From JANNAV01 sp031384695 (GTDB lineage Bacteria > Pseudomonadota > Alphaproteobacteria > Rhodobacterales > Rhodobacteraceae), in contig JANNAV010000012.1 of assembly GCA_031384695.1 (NCBI GenBank), forward strand, positions 1 through 21,729: a DNA stretch of 21,729 nucleotides, given 5' to 3'. The notes below the pieces were generated by a model. The model was not told the origin of the DNA. It saw only the letters and a program-made list of their open reading frames with translations, and made no database searches. Of this stretch, positions 6,151 to 13,054 are shown piece after piece (position 1 is the stretch's first letter; the number at the start of each line of letters is the position of its first letter). The position numbers and the translations under genes are program-made.

Positions 6151-7743
6151 TTCTGGGCTTTGGCCCCGGCTGCGGACCGAGATGTAGATCGCCGAGGCGA
6201 TCAGGATCGATACGCCCAGGATGGTCCATCTGTCTGGCAGGTCGGCGAAAAAGTACCAACCGACGGCGGTGGCCACGATCATCTCGGTATAGGCGAGGGG
6301 GGCCAGCAGCGACGCCTCGGCATGGTCATAGGCGCGCACGATCAGGTAATGGCCGAAGGTGGCAATCACGCCAAGGCCCGCCAGCATCGCCCATTGGCCG
6401 GGCGTGGGGGCAAGCCAGACAAAGGGGATGACCGGGGCCAGCAGCAGCGCGCCGATCAGGTTGGTGTGCAGCGTGGTCAGCAGGGCGGGGGACTGGCCCG
6501 CGATCTTGCGGGTCATCACGAAATAGATCGCAAGGCTGGTGCCCGCACACAGGGCAAGCAGGCTGCCGGGATTCACCGAAACCATGCCGGGGCGGATGAT
6601 GATGAGGGTGCCGACAAAGCCCACAGCCACCGCAGACCAGCGGCGGGGGCCGACTTTCTCGCCCAGAACCAAGGGGGAAAGTGCGGTGATGACAAGGGGT
6701 TGGACGAAGAAGATGGCCAGCGCGTCGGCGATGGGGAGATATTTGAGGGCCTCGAAGAACGTGTAGGTGGCGCTGATCAGGAAGGCCGCGCGCAGAGCAT
6801 GGTAAAACGGGCGGGCGGGAAGCAGGGCCCGGGCACCGTGGCGGCGGATGCCGGGCAAGCCCAGCGCGAAGGGCAGCGTGACCAGCGCGCCAAGGGTCAG
6901 TCGGGCGGCCACCACCTGCAGGATGGGCACGCCTTGCTGGCCCAGCAGTTTGGCCAGAACGTCGATGAAGGGCAGACTGGCCATCGCACCCAGCATCAGC
7001 GCAACCCCGGTCAGGGGGCGGGTGGCGGGGGACAAAGGAGCCGGGGGCAGCGGGTCTGGGGAGAGGGGGACCGGGGTGAGAGGTTCCGGGGTGAGAGGTT
7101 CCGGGGAGTGGGGGACCGGGGATAGGGAGGCCGGGGACGGATGGCCCGGGGAGAGGAGAGGGATTGTGGGCAGGGGGGCCGGGGAAGGGCGGCCCGGGGG
7201 GAGGCACGGGGCCGGGGTAAAGGAACCCGGGGCCGGGAGGCCCGGGGAGCGCGAGCCCGAGGAAAGGAGGGCCGGTGGCCGGTCAGCCGCAGGGGGTTGG
7301 GGGTCAGGGGATGGAATGCCCGGGGAGCGCGGGCTCGGCAAGAGAGGGGCCCGGGAAAGGAGGGCCGGTGGGCGGTGAGCAGCAGTGGGTTGAGGGGCAG
7401 GGGATGGGAGGCCCGGGGAGCGCGGGCTCGGCGCGAGAGGGGCCGTTGACGGGTGGCCCGGGGAGAGTCGAGGCACCGGGGTAAGGGGGGCCGGGATAAG
7501 GGGGCTCAGGGACGGCAGGCCCGGGGAGAGGGGATCTGAGGAAAGGAGGCGTGGGGTCCGGAGGTGAGCAAGGGGCTGGGGGGCAAGGGGTTGGGGGGCA
7601 AGAGGTTGGGGGGCGGGGGGCTGGGGCGCGGGGGGCTGATGCGGCATTCGGGGTTTGGGTTCCTGAGGGGGTGCGCTCAGGTGTAGGCCGGATTGCGCAG
7701 GCCTGCCTGCCCGAATGCGACATTGCGGTGGGGGTTGGGGCAA
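6139..7743 (-). CDS. EamA/DMT-superfamily transporter with an open Pro-rich N-terminal extension (start uncertain)
   Basis: From about residue 243 on (position 7017 downward) this is an ordinary 290-aa drug/metabolite transporter. It has ten hydrophobic helices in two EamA halves, with family-typical phrases such as AARLTLGALVTLPFAL, ALKYLPIADALAIFFVQPL and LGEKVGPRRW in the first half. The frame stays open for another 240 codons upstream to an ATG at 7743. That part is only Pro/Ser/Ala repeats (PSPRSPGLPSPAPQP-like) and is the complement of the G-rich repeat field, so it may not be translated. An in-frame TTG at 7035 would give a normal-length protein (MSPATRPLTGVALMLGA); a GTG lies at 7476. 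No clear ribosome site supports any of them. Substrate unknown. It precedes the Lgt-like gene by about 100 bp. Confidence 0.75.
   Translation of the reverse strand: MPQPPPQCRIRAGRPAQSGLHLSAPPQEPKPRMPHQPPAPQPPAPQPLAPQPLAPQPLAHLRTPRLLSSDPLSPGLPSLSPLIPAPLTPVPRLSPGHPSTAPLAPSPRSPGLPSPAPQPTAAHRPPALLSRAPLLPSPRSPGIPSPDPQPPAADRPPALLSSGSRSPGLPAPGSFTPAPCLPPGRPSPAPLPTIPLLSPGHPSPASLSPVPHSPEPLTPEPLTPVPLSPDPLPPAPLSPATRPLTGVALMLGAMASLPFIDVLAKLLGQQGVPILQVVAARLTLGALVTLPFALGLPGIRRHGARALLPARPFYHALRAAFLISATYTFFEALKYLPIADALAIFFVQPLVITALSPLVLGEKVGPRRWSAVAVGFVGTLIIIRPGMVSVNPGSLLALCAGTSLAIYFVMTRKIAGQSPALLTTLHTNLIGALLLAPVIPFVWLAPTPGQWAMLAGLGVIATFGHYLIVRAYDHAEASLLAPLAYTEMIVATAVGWYFFADLPDRWTILGVSILIASAIYISVRSRGQSPEPHP
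7020..7660. repeat. G-rich degenerate repeat field with tandem 78/93-bp units
   Basis: The + strand is a near-continuous series of ccgggga/gaggg words with many GGG or GGGG tracts a few bases apart. A longer unit starting gcccggggagcgcg recurs at 7240, 7318 and 7411 (periods 78 and 93). It includes shared inner blocks such as aaaggagggccggtgg. On the minus strand it reads as Pro/Ser repeats. The G-tract spacing fits many potential G-quadruplexes. Confidence 0.85.
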
Positions 7744-7770
7744 GACGGAATGGCATCGGGGGCGGGCAGG

Positions 7771-7822
7771 TATTGGCGGGCCAAAGTAGCGCGCGGGTGA
7801 CGGGTCAGGTGACCGGGGCCGT
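7771..7822. repeat. 52-bp direct repeat, copy 1
   Basis: Matches 7972-8023 at 49 of 52 positions (offset exactly 201 bp). It contains the shared core ccaaagtagcgcgcgggtga. The less G-rich core stands out from the surrounding simple sequence. Confidence 0.95.
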
Positions 7823-7971
7823 TGTAAGGGGCCGGTGTAGGAAGGGGATTGGAGGGAGCCGGTGTTAGGCGCCGGTGTTAAGCGTCGGTGTTGGGGAGGC
7901 GGTGTTGGGGAGGCGGTGTAGAGGGCCTGTGACGGGGAGCCAATGCCGGGGGGGCAATGTCGGGGGGCCGG

Positions 7972-8023
7972 TACTGGCGGGCCAAAGTAGCGCGCGGGTG
8001 ACGGGGCCGGTGACCGGGGCCGT
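7972..8023. repeat. 52-bp direct repeat, copy 2
   Basis: Second copy of the element at 7771-7822, with three substitutions (7974, 8006 and 8008). The intervening sequence is also built of related ggccggtg words. Confidence 0.95.
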
Positions 8024-8465
8024 GACGTGGTCGGTGTAGGGGGGCTTGGCGGGAGCCGGTGACCGGGGCCTGTGACGGGGGGCGGAGAAAGGGCCGGTGT
8101 CGGGGGGCGGTGCAGGGAGGACGGTGCGGGAGTATGGTGGAGTTGGGGTTGGTGCCGGGGAGGATGGGGGCTGCGCGGGGCGGGTTCTGGGCAAGGAGGG
8201 GTGCTTGCGGGGTGGCGATTGGTGGTGGCGGCGGGGCGCGCGGGTGATTGGCGGCGGGGGGTTGGGCGGCTACCGCTGGGGCGGTGTGGGTGGTGGTTTG
8301 CAGGCGTGAAGATCCGCGTGAAAATGGGCAGAAGATGGCCGGGGTGATCGGTGCTGTTGCAGGGGCTGTTTGGCGGTTGGCGTGTCGGGCTGGGCGGTTT
8401 GCCGTCAAGCAGCGACAGATTGCGCGCCAGCCAACGGGTGCGCGCGGCCGGGATTGCGGCGGTTG

Positions 8466-8495
8466 GCGATTGATCCGGCGGGTCGGATCAATCGC
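8466..8495 (-). terminator. hairpin downstream of the DUF305 gene
   Basis: GCGATTGATCC-N8-GGATCAATCGC is a perfect 11-bp stem. It lies 20 bp past the stop of the minus-strand DUF305 gene. No U run follows, so an intrinsic terminator is only a guess. Confidence 0.5.
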
Positions 8496-8515
8496 AGAAC
8501 GTTTCAACTGCCGTG

Positions 8516-8909
8516 TCAGGCGAGCCAGTCCCGCATCCGGGTGATCGCGGCCTCCCGAGCGTCGATGATCTTTTGGCCGAAGGCTTTGACCTCGGGATCG
8601 TGGCCGTGTTCGGGGATGATTTTGGCCATCTCGACCGCGCCCTGATGGTGGCGGATCATGCCGTTGATGAAATCGGTGTCGGGGTTGTCGGTGTGGGGGC
8701 CCGCCATATCCGGGTGCATTTTCGCCTTGGCGGCGGTGAAGGCAGCCGGGGCTGCGGCCAAGGCGCCGGGGGTGGTGGCGGTATGGGCCGAACGAGTCTC
8801 CGTCTGGCCGGTGAGGGACAGGCCGGTGAGGGACAGGCCGGTGAAGGAAAGAGCGATCAGAAAGGTTGTGGCGAGAAGGCGGCGGTGGCGGTATCGGGAA
8901 ACGCGGCAT
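8516..8909 (-). pseudogene. DUF305 domain protein with signal peptide, apparent frameshift near the start
   Basis: The C-terminal 81 codons (from ATG 8761) encode a clear DUF305 core: HPDM, then DFINGMIRHHQGAVEMAKIIPEHG, a His/Met-rich ferritin-like fold often exported and linked to metal handling. Upstream, the same frame continues without any ATG/GTG/TTG. It reads RYRHRRLLATTFLIALSFTGLSLTGLSLTGQTETRSAHTA, a good Sec signal peptide. A well-placed ATG with AAAGGA seven bases before it lies at 8909, but in another frame. One base less in the seven bases after that ATG would join the two and give a roughly 130-residue secreted protein. Hence a frameshift, real or a sequence error, is likely. 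The signal peptide itself contains a 15-bp repeat. Confidence 0.72.
8806..8850. repeat. three tandem 15-bp units inside the DUF305 signal peptide
   Basis: Units at 8806, 8821 and 8836, consensus ggccggtgagggaca, the third with two changes. On the coding (minus) strand they encode SLTGL repeats in the hydrophobic core of the signal peptide. The ggccggtga word is the same one that fills 7800-8100. Confidence 0.93.
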
Positions 8910-9074
8910 GGGACGATCCTTTCTTTGGTGACGGTTTTTCAGGCGGCTTCCCGCTGGGGAAAGGCAGGTCAAGATGATCTGAGGCAAAGCGGGGCCAGGC
9001 GGTGCAATCGGCCTTTCTCTTGCCACAGGCTCTGCCTATACTTCGCGTGCAGGCAACGCGCGGGCGGCGGGACC

Positions 9075-9842
9075 ATGAACAGAACCAAGGGGCTGCGGCC
9101 GGTTGTCGGGATCATTGGCAACAGTTATGCGATGAATGACCGCTATCCCGTGCATGCCAGCGGCACCATGAATTCCGATGCGGTGGCGCAGGTGTCGCAA
9201 TGCCTGCCGTTGATCATACCAACCGATCCGCGCTTTGTGTCGGTGGCGGAATTGCTGGAGCTGTGCGACGGTTTCCTGCTGACAGGCGCGCGGCCCAATG
9301 TGCATCCGGGCGAGTATGGCGAGGATGAAACCCCGGCGCACGGGGCGTTTGACCGCGGCCGCGATGCCATCACCCTGCCGTTGATCCGGGCTTGCGTGGC
9401 GCGGGGGCAGCCGTTTTTGGGGGTATGCCGGGGCTTTCAGGAGGTGAACGTGGCGCTGGGCGGCACGCTTTACCCCGAGATCCGCGATCTGCCGGGGCGG
9501 ATGAACCACCGGATGCCGCCGGAGGGCACGCTGGAAGAGCAGTTCGCGCTGCGCCATCCGGTGCGCTTTACCGAGGGCGGGGTGTTTCACCATCTGATGG
9601 GCGCGCCCGAGGTGATGACCAACACGCTGCACGGGCAGGGGATTGCGCGGGTGGGTCAGGGGATTGCGGTCGACGGTGTGGCGCCCGACGGCACGCCCGA
9701 GGCGATCTATGTGCAGGGGGCGGCTGGCTTTACCCTTGCCGTGCAGTGGCACCCGGAGTGGCAGGCGGCGGCAGACCCGGTATCGCGCCCGCTGTTCGAG
9801 GCGTTTGGCGCGGCAGCGGCGGATTGGGCCGCGCGGGGGTAG
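9075..9842 (+). CDS. gamma-glutamyl-gamma-aminobutyrate hydrolase-like protein (peptidase C26, PuuD family)
   Basis: 255 aa, the usual length. The family is a class-I glutamine-amidotransferase fold that hydrolyses gamma-glutamyl amides, for example gamma-Glu-GABA in putrescine breakdown. Visible: GIIGNSY near the start, DGFLLTGARPNVHPGEYG (65-82), the nucleophile elbow GVCRGFQEVNVALGG with Cys118, the substrate-side NTLHGQ (His186), and the His226/Glu228 pair in QWHPEWQ. All catalytic residues are present. The ATG at 9075 follows a GGCGGG and matches the family's start; upstream codons in this frame are antisense to the DUF305 gene. No puu genes are nearby, so the substrate is open. Confidence 0.88.
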   Translation: MNRTKGLRPVVGIIGNSYAMNDRYPVHASGTMNSDAVAQVSQCLPLIIPTDPRFVSVAELLELCDGFLLTGARPNVHPGEYGEDETPAHGAFDRGRDAITLPLIRACVARGQPFLGVCRGFQEVNVALGGTLYPEIRDLPGRMNHRMPPEGTLEEQFALRHPVRFTEGGVFHHLMGAPEVMTNTLHGQGIARVGQGIAVDGVAPDGTPEAIYVQGAAGFTLAVQWHPEWQAAADPVSRPLFEAFGAAAADWAARG

Positions 9843-9873
9843 CTTTGGCTGCGTGACGCGCCGCCGGGCAGCC

Positions 9874-9942
9874 CGCGCCTGCAAGGCGACTGGCCCCGCG
9901 CCTGCAAGGCGACTGGCCCCGCGTCTGCAAGGCAACTGGTTC
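9874..9942. repeat. three tandem 23-bp units between two genes
   Basis: Units start at 9874, 9897 and 9920. Each contains ctgcaaggc(g/a)actgg. The first two are identical and the third has four changes. They occupy the gap between the convergent peptidase C26 and TetR genes. A partial inverted repeat GGTGC/GCACC follows at 9952-9972. Confidence 0.9.
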
Positions 9943-9975
9943 CGGCGTTCCGGTGCCTTGCAAACTTGCACCGCG

Positions 9976-10593
9976 TCAGCGGGTGAGGCCGTCGAACAGG
10001 GTTTGCAAGGCGGCATGGGCGCGGGGCAGGCGGTTGTCGGAAGGCGCGCCTTCGGCGGCCCAGAAGGCCAGGTTGATGGCAGCACCGTTCATCAGGTGGC
10101 CAAGCGCCTCGGGGTCGGTGGCGGCGATCCGTCCAGTGGTGATCAGCCGCCGCAGCGCCTCGACCATCGTGCCAAAATCGGATTCCATCAGGATATCGAA
10201 GGTTTTCACCCCCAGTACGGCAAGGCCATCCTGAAACAGGATGCGGCGGCGGTCGGGGCGCAGGATGGCATCAAGATAGGCATGAAAGCCGCGCTGAAAG
10301 CTGATCCAGTCATCGGGGGCGGCTGACCCTGCGGCATTCAGCTTTGCGTTCATTTCGGTTGCAACTTCTGCGGCAACTTCGGCGACGATGCGGCGCAGGA
10401 CGGCCTCGAACAGGCCGGTTTTGTTGGTGAAATGATGGTGCAGCGCCCCCCGGGTGACTTTGGCCGCGGCGGCCAGCGCCTCCAGCGGGGTGGCGGCAAA
10501 GCCATTTTCGGCAAAGGCAGCGCGGCCGGCGGCAAGCAGCGCTTCGGTGGTGTGTTGCGCCATATCGGCGCGGCTGCGGCGGGGGGTTGGCAT
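9976..10593 (-). CDS. TetR family transcriptional regulator
   Basis: 205 aa from this start. The N-terminal helix-turn-helix is typical: RRSRADMAQHTTEALLAAGRAAFAENGFAATPLEALAAAAKVTRGALHHHFTNKTGLFEAVLRRI, with recognition helix around TRGALHHHF. The C-terminal 140 residues form the usual variable all-helical ligand domain. An ATG at 10635 in frame lies inside the putative operator and about at the predicted transcription start, so it is rejected. ATG 10593 is preferred; 10563 is possible. The gene is divergent from the MATE efflux pump, which makes regulation of that pump (and itself) the natural hypothesis. Confidence 0.9.
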   Translation of the reverse strand: MPTPRRSRADMAQHTTEALLAAGRAAFAENGFAATPLEALAAAAKVTRGALHHHFTNKTGLFEAVLRRIVAEVAAEVATEMNAKLNAAGSAAPDDWISFQRGFHAYLDAILRPDRRRILFQDGLAVLGVKTFDILMESDFGTMVEALRRLITTGRIAATDPEALGHLMNGAAINLAFWAAEGAPSDNRLPRAHAALQTLFDGLTR

Positions 10594-10602
10594 GCGATGC
10601 GA

Positions 10603-10631
10603 TTGACAATCGGGGCGGGGATTTGTATTTG
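10603..10631 (+). promoter_or_regulatory. possible promoter toward the MATE gene
   Basis: A consensus TTGACA at 10603-10608 and a weak TATTTG at 10626-10631 are 17 bp apart. A start near 10638 would fall inside the operator, as expected for repression. The leader to the MATE start would then be about 290 nt. Confidence 0.35.
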
Positions 10632-10648
10632 ACATACCAAGTGTATGT
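10632..10648. promoter_or_regulatory. probable TetR operator
   Basis: ACATAC-caagt-GTATGT is a perfect 6-bp inverted repeat with a 5-bp spacer, AT-rich in a GC-rich setting. It overlaps the -10 box of the predicted tetR promoter and lies on the MATE side of the regulator gene. Confidence 0.65.
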
Positions 10649-10668
10649 TAGTTTTGGCGGTGTCGCAA
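10640..10668 (-). promoter_or_regulatory. predicted promoter of the tetR gene
   Basis: On the minus strand TTGCGA (10668-10663) and TACACT (10645-10640) are separated by 17 bp, a good sigma-70-type match. The predicted start is near 10633, about 40 bp before the chosen tetR ATG. Confidence 0.55.
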
Positions 10669-10928
10669 GGGGGCCTGGAGGAGGGCGACGGGCAGGCGGT
10701 GACCGGGAAGCAGGTGCAGGCATAGTACCGGACTATCGGCAGGGCAGTGCATGCTGGCGATGGCGGACCCGGGGCTGGTGCGCGTTGGGCAGCGACGCGG
10801 GATTGCGGTGCGCGGGATTGCGGTGCGCGGGATGCGGCCGGTGAAGTGGGACCGGAGATGCGGATGGTTGGTTGAGACCGTTGGTTGGGGCGATGTGTTT
10901 GAAGCGGCGGGTTTGGGAGGGTGGGGAT
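10649..10928 (+). other. long non-coding leader upstream of the MATE gene
   Basis: No gene is supportable. It contains a small palindrome ATAGT-accgg-ACTAT (10722-10736) and two 15-bp tandem units gcgggattgcggtgc at 10797 and 10812. The right half is G-rich. Confidence 0.6.
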
Positions 10929-12299
10929 ATGGTGGGGGTTCGGGCGGTTTGGGGCGAGGTTGGGGGGGTGTTGCGGCTGGCGGTGCCGATTGTGGCGGGG
11001 CTGGCGGCCTCGACTTTGATCACGGTGGCGGACTCGGTGATGCTGGCGCCTTTGGGGGCGGTGCCGCTGGCGGCGGTGGGGTTGACGGGGGCGGCGGCGG
11101 GGTTGCTGTATTCGGCGATTTACGGGTTGCTTTCAGCGCTTTCGGTACGGATCGGGGCGGCCTGGGGGGCGGGCGAGGCACGGCGCATTCCGCTGATCCT
11201 GCGCAACGGGCTGGTGCTGGGGCTGGCCATCGGCATCGGGGCGGCGGGCGTGATGGCGGCGATCTGGCCGTTGCTGGCCCGGATGGGGCAGCCTGCGGAG
11301 GTGCTGGAGGTGATGCCGGGCTATTGGGCGCTGATCGCACTTTACATGGTGCCTTACGCGGTGCTGACGGTGTTCAAATCGGCCTTTGAGGCGGTGGACC
11401 GGCCCTGGACCGGCACGGTTTTCGCCTTTATGGCGGTGGCACTTAACGTGCCGCTGAACGCGGTGTTCATCTACGGGTTTGGCCCGGTTCCGGCCCTGGG
11501 CCTGACCGGGGCGGGGATTGCCTCGGTGCTGGCGGAAACCGCGGCGCTGATGGCGGCGCTGGCCTATTGGCGATGGGCCTATGCCACGCGGCGGCTGCGG
11601 CTGCGCCGCGATATCGCGCGGGTGGAGATTGCTGCGACCCTGCGCGAGGGGGCGCCGCTGGGGCTTTTGTATGTGGTGGAAAGCGGGTCGGTGGCGGTGG
11701 CCACCATGATGGTGGGCGCGTTTGGCACGGTGGCTTTGGCGGCCAATCAGGTGGCGATGGCGGTGGGCGGCGTGCTTTACATGGTGCCGGTGGGGGTTGC
11801 GGGCGCGGTGGCGATCCGGGTGGCGCAGGCCCGGGGTGCGGGCGGGGGTGCGGGTGGGGGTGCGGGTGGGACGGAGAGCCTGCGGGCGGTGGTGCGGGCG
11901 GCTTTGGTGCTGGTGACGGGGTGGCTGGTGCTTTCGGCTTTGGCCTTGGCGCTGGCGGGGCGGTGGGTGGCGGCACTGATGGTGACGGAGCCCGAGGTGA
12001 TCAGCATGGCCGCCGCGATCATGGTGATATTCGCGTTGTTTCAGGTGATCGACGGGGTGCAATCAACCATGCAGGGCGCATTGCGCGGGCTGTCGGACAC
12101 GGCCTGGCCCGCGATGGTTTCGGTGCTGGCCTATTGGGTTTTATCGCTGCCACTCGGGTATGGGCTGGGCCATTGGGGCGGGATGGGCGCGCCGGGGATC
12201 TGGACCGGGTTCATGCTGGGGCTGGTGGTGGCGGCGGGCGCGCTGATCTGGCGGTTCCGGCGGCAGATGGCTTTGCTGGAAGCGCGGGCTGGGATATAG
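10929..12299 (+). CDS. MATE family multidrug efflux transporter
   Basis: 456 aa with about twelve hydrophobic helices in two similar halves, the normal MATE size. MATE pumps export cationic drugs and metabolites using Na+ or H+. Typical phrases are RLAVPIVAGLAASTLITVADSVMLAPLG at the start, the G-AAGLLYSAIYGLLSALSVRIGAAWGAGE segment, SGSVAVATMMVGAFGTVALAANQVAM in the second half, and QVIDGVQSTMQGALRGLSDT near helix 10. The start at MVGVRAVW is preferred over one 57 bp upstream because a GGGAGGGTGGGG stretch precedes it and the first helix begins soon after. A 12-bp repeat adds a GAGGGAGGGAGG linker between helices. It is divergent from tetR and followed after 30 bp by the isomerase gene. Confidence 0.92.
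   Translation: MVGVRAVWGEVGGVLRLAVPIVAGLAASTLITVADSVMLAPLGAVPLAAVGLTGAAAGLLYSAIYGLLSALSVRIGAAWGAGEARRIPLILRNGLVLGLAIGIGAAGVMAAIWPLLARMGQPAEVLEVMPGYWALIALYMVPYAVLTVFKSAFEAVDRPWTGTVFAFMAVALNVPLNAVFIYGFGPVPALGLTGAGIASVLAETAALMAALAYWRWAYATRRLRLRRDIARVEIAATLREGAPLGLLYVVESGSVAVATMMVGAFGTVALAANQVAMAVGGVLYMVPVGVAGAVAIRVAQARGAGGGAGGGAGGTESLRAVVRAALVLVTGWLVLSALALALAGRWVAALMVTEPEVISMAAAIMVIFALFQVIDGVQSTMQGALRGLSDTAWPAMVSVLAYWVLSLPLGYGLGHWGGMGAPGIWTGFMLGLVVAAGALIWRFRRQMALLEARAGI
11836..11871 (+). repeat. three 12-bp units coding a Gly/Ala linker in the MATE protein
   Basis: gtgcgggcgggg, gtgcgggtgggg, gtgcgggtggga at 11836, 11848 and 11860. They encode the GAGG repeats of a loop, so the pump fold need not be affected. 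Confidence 0.85.
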
Positions 12300-12329
12300 G
12301 CGGGATCAGGCATTAGCAGGGAGCGGGAC

Positions 12330-13010
12330 ATGAAGCGGTCACGGGTGAATGAGATCATGGCAGAAGCGGATGCGATGATCCGCCACTACGGCTTTGTGCT
12401 GCCGCCGTTTGCCTATTGGTCGCCCGAAGAGTTTCGGGCGCGCAGTGATGCCGGAAGGATCGTAAGTGCGCGGATGGGCTGGGATATCACCGATTACGGT
12501 CAGGGGCGGTATGACACGCTGGGGCTGTTCCTGTTCACCCTGAGGAACGGCCAACTGGCCGATCTGCAGCGCGGCGGTGGCATGTGTTATGCCGAGAAGC
12601 TGTTGATATCTAAACAGGATCAACTTTCGCCGATGCACACCCATGTGATCAAGGCGGAAGATATCATCAACCGGGGCGGGGCGACTTTGGTGGTGGAGTT
12701 GTATGGCTCGGACGACGCGGGCGGCTTTGCAGCCGACCGGGGCGGCGTGGTGCATTGCGACGGCATCGCGCGGGCCTATGCGCCGGGCGAGCGGCTGCAC
12801 CTTGCGCCGGGGCAGTCGGTGACACTGATGCCCGGCGATTGGCACGCCTTCTGGGGCGAGGGCGGCGATGTGCTGATCGGCGAGGTTTCAACGGTGAATG
12901 ACGATGTGACCGACAATGTGTTCCGCGCGCCGATCGGGCGGTTTGCCGAGATCGAGGAAGATGTGGCACCGACGCATCTGCTGGTCAGCGATTACGACAG
13001 GTGGTTGTAA
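12330..13010 (+). CDS. D-lyxose ketol-isomerase (cupin sugar isomerase)
   Basis: 226 aa, full family length. These enzymes interconvert D-lyxose with D-xylulose and also D-mannose with D-fructose, using a divalent metal in a cupin barrel. The N-terminus (MKRSRVNEIM, then GFVLPPFAYWSPEEF) and GWDITDYGQG are family hallmarks. The metal ligands are His103, His105 and Glu110 in MHTHVIKAEDIINRGG, with His172 in PGDWHAFWGEGG. The block GEVSTVNDDVTDN (184-196) and the end GRFAEIEEDVAP are also characteristic. GGGAG lies just before the ATG. It is only 30 bp behind the MATE gene, so it is probably co-transcribed, though no sugar transporter or kinase is near. Confidence 0.88.
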   Translation: MKRSRVNEIMAEADAMIRHYGFVLPPFAYWSPEEFRARSDAGRIVSARMGWDITDYGQGRYDTLGLFLFTLRNGQLADLQRGGGMCYAEKLLISKQDQLSPMHTHVIKAEDIINRGGATLVVELYGSDDAGGFAADRGGVVHCDGIARAYAPGERLHLAPGQSVTLMPGDWHAFWGEGGDVLIGEVSTVNDDVTDNVFRAPIGRFAEIEEDVAPTHLLVSDYDRWL

Positions 13011-13017
13011 GCCCGGC

Positions 13018-13043
13018 CCGCCCCTGATCTGCGTCAGGGGCGG
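13018..13043. terminator. bidirectional hairpin between convergent isomerase and L,D-transpeptidase genes
   Basis: CCGCCCCTGA-N6-TCAGGGGCGG is a perfect 10-bp stem, 7 bp after the isomerase stop and 11 bp after the L,D-transpeptidase stop on the other strand. GC-rich and without a T run, but its position between convergent genes fits a shared terminator. Confidence 0.7.
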
Positions 13044-13054
13044 CTGCCCCCGGT

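Larger units (their letters stand above)
7744..8515. other. non-coding G-rich region between the transporter and DUF305 genes
   Basis: About 770 bp with no supportable gene; open frames here are long only because G-rich sequence lacks stops. The left two thirds consist of ggccggtg/ggaggcggtgt words, and contain the 52-bp direct repeat at 7771 and 7972. The right part (from about 8280) is less repetitive and ends in the hairpin at 8466-8495. Confidence 0.7.

Noticed and set aside
7141..7868. Several + strand frames with GERGTGVRGSG-like repeats
   Set aside because: Only translation of the G-rich repeat field; no start signals or family.
7878..9026. 382-codon frame on the minus strand that uses the ATG at 8909
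   Set aside because: Pro/Arg/His-rich and out of frame with the DUF305 core; it is what the well-placed ATG would produce because of the frameshift.
9037..9042. TATACT as a -10 box for the peptidase C26 gene
   Set aside because: No -35 match at 16-18 bp; TTGCCA is only 11 bp away.
10633..10635. ATG 42 bp upstream of the chosen tetR start
   Set aside because: Lies inside the operator and at the predicted transcription start, so it could hardly be translated.
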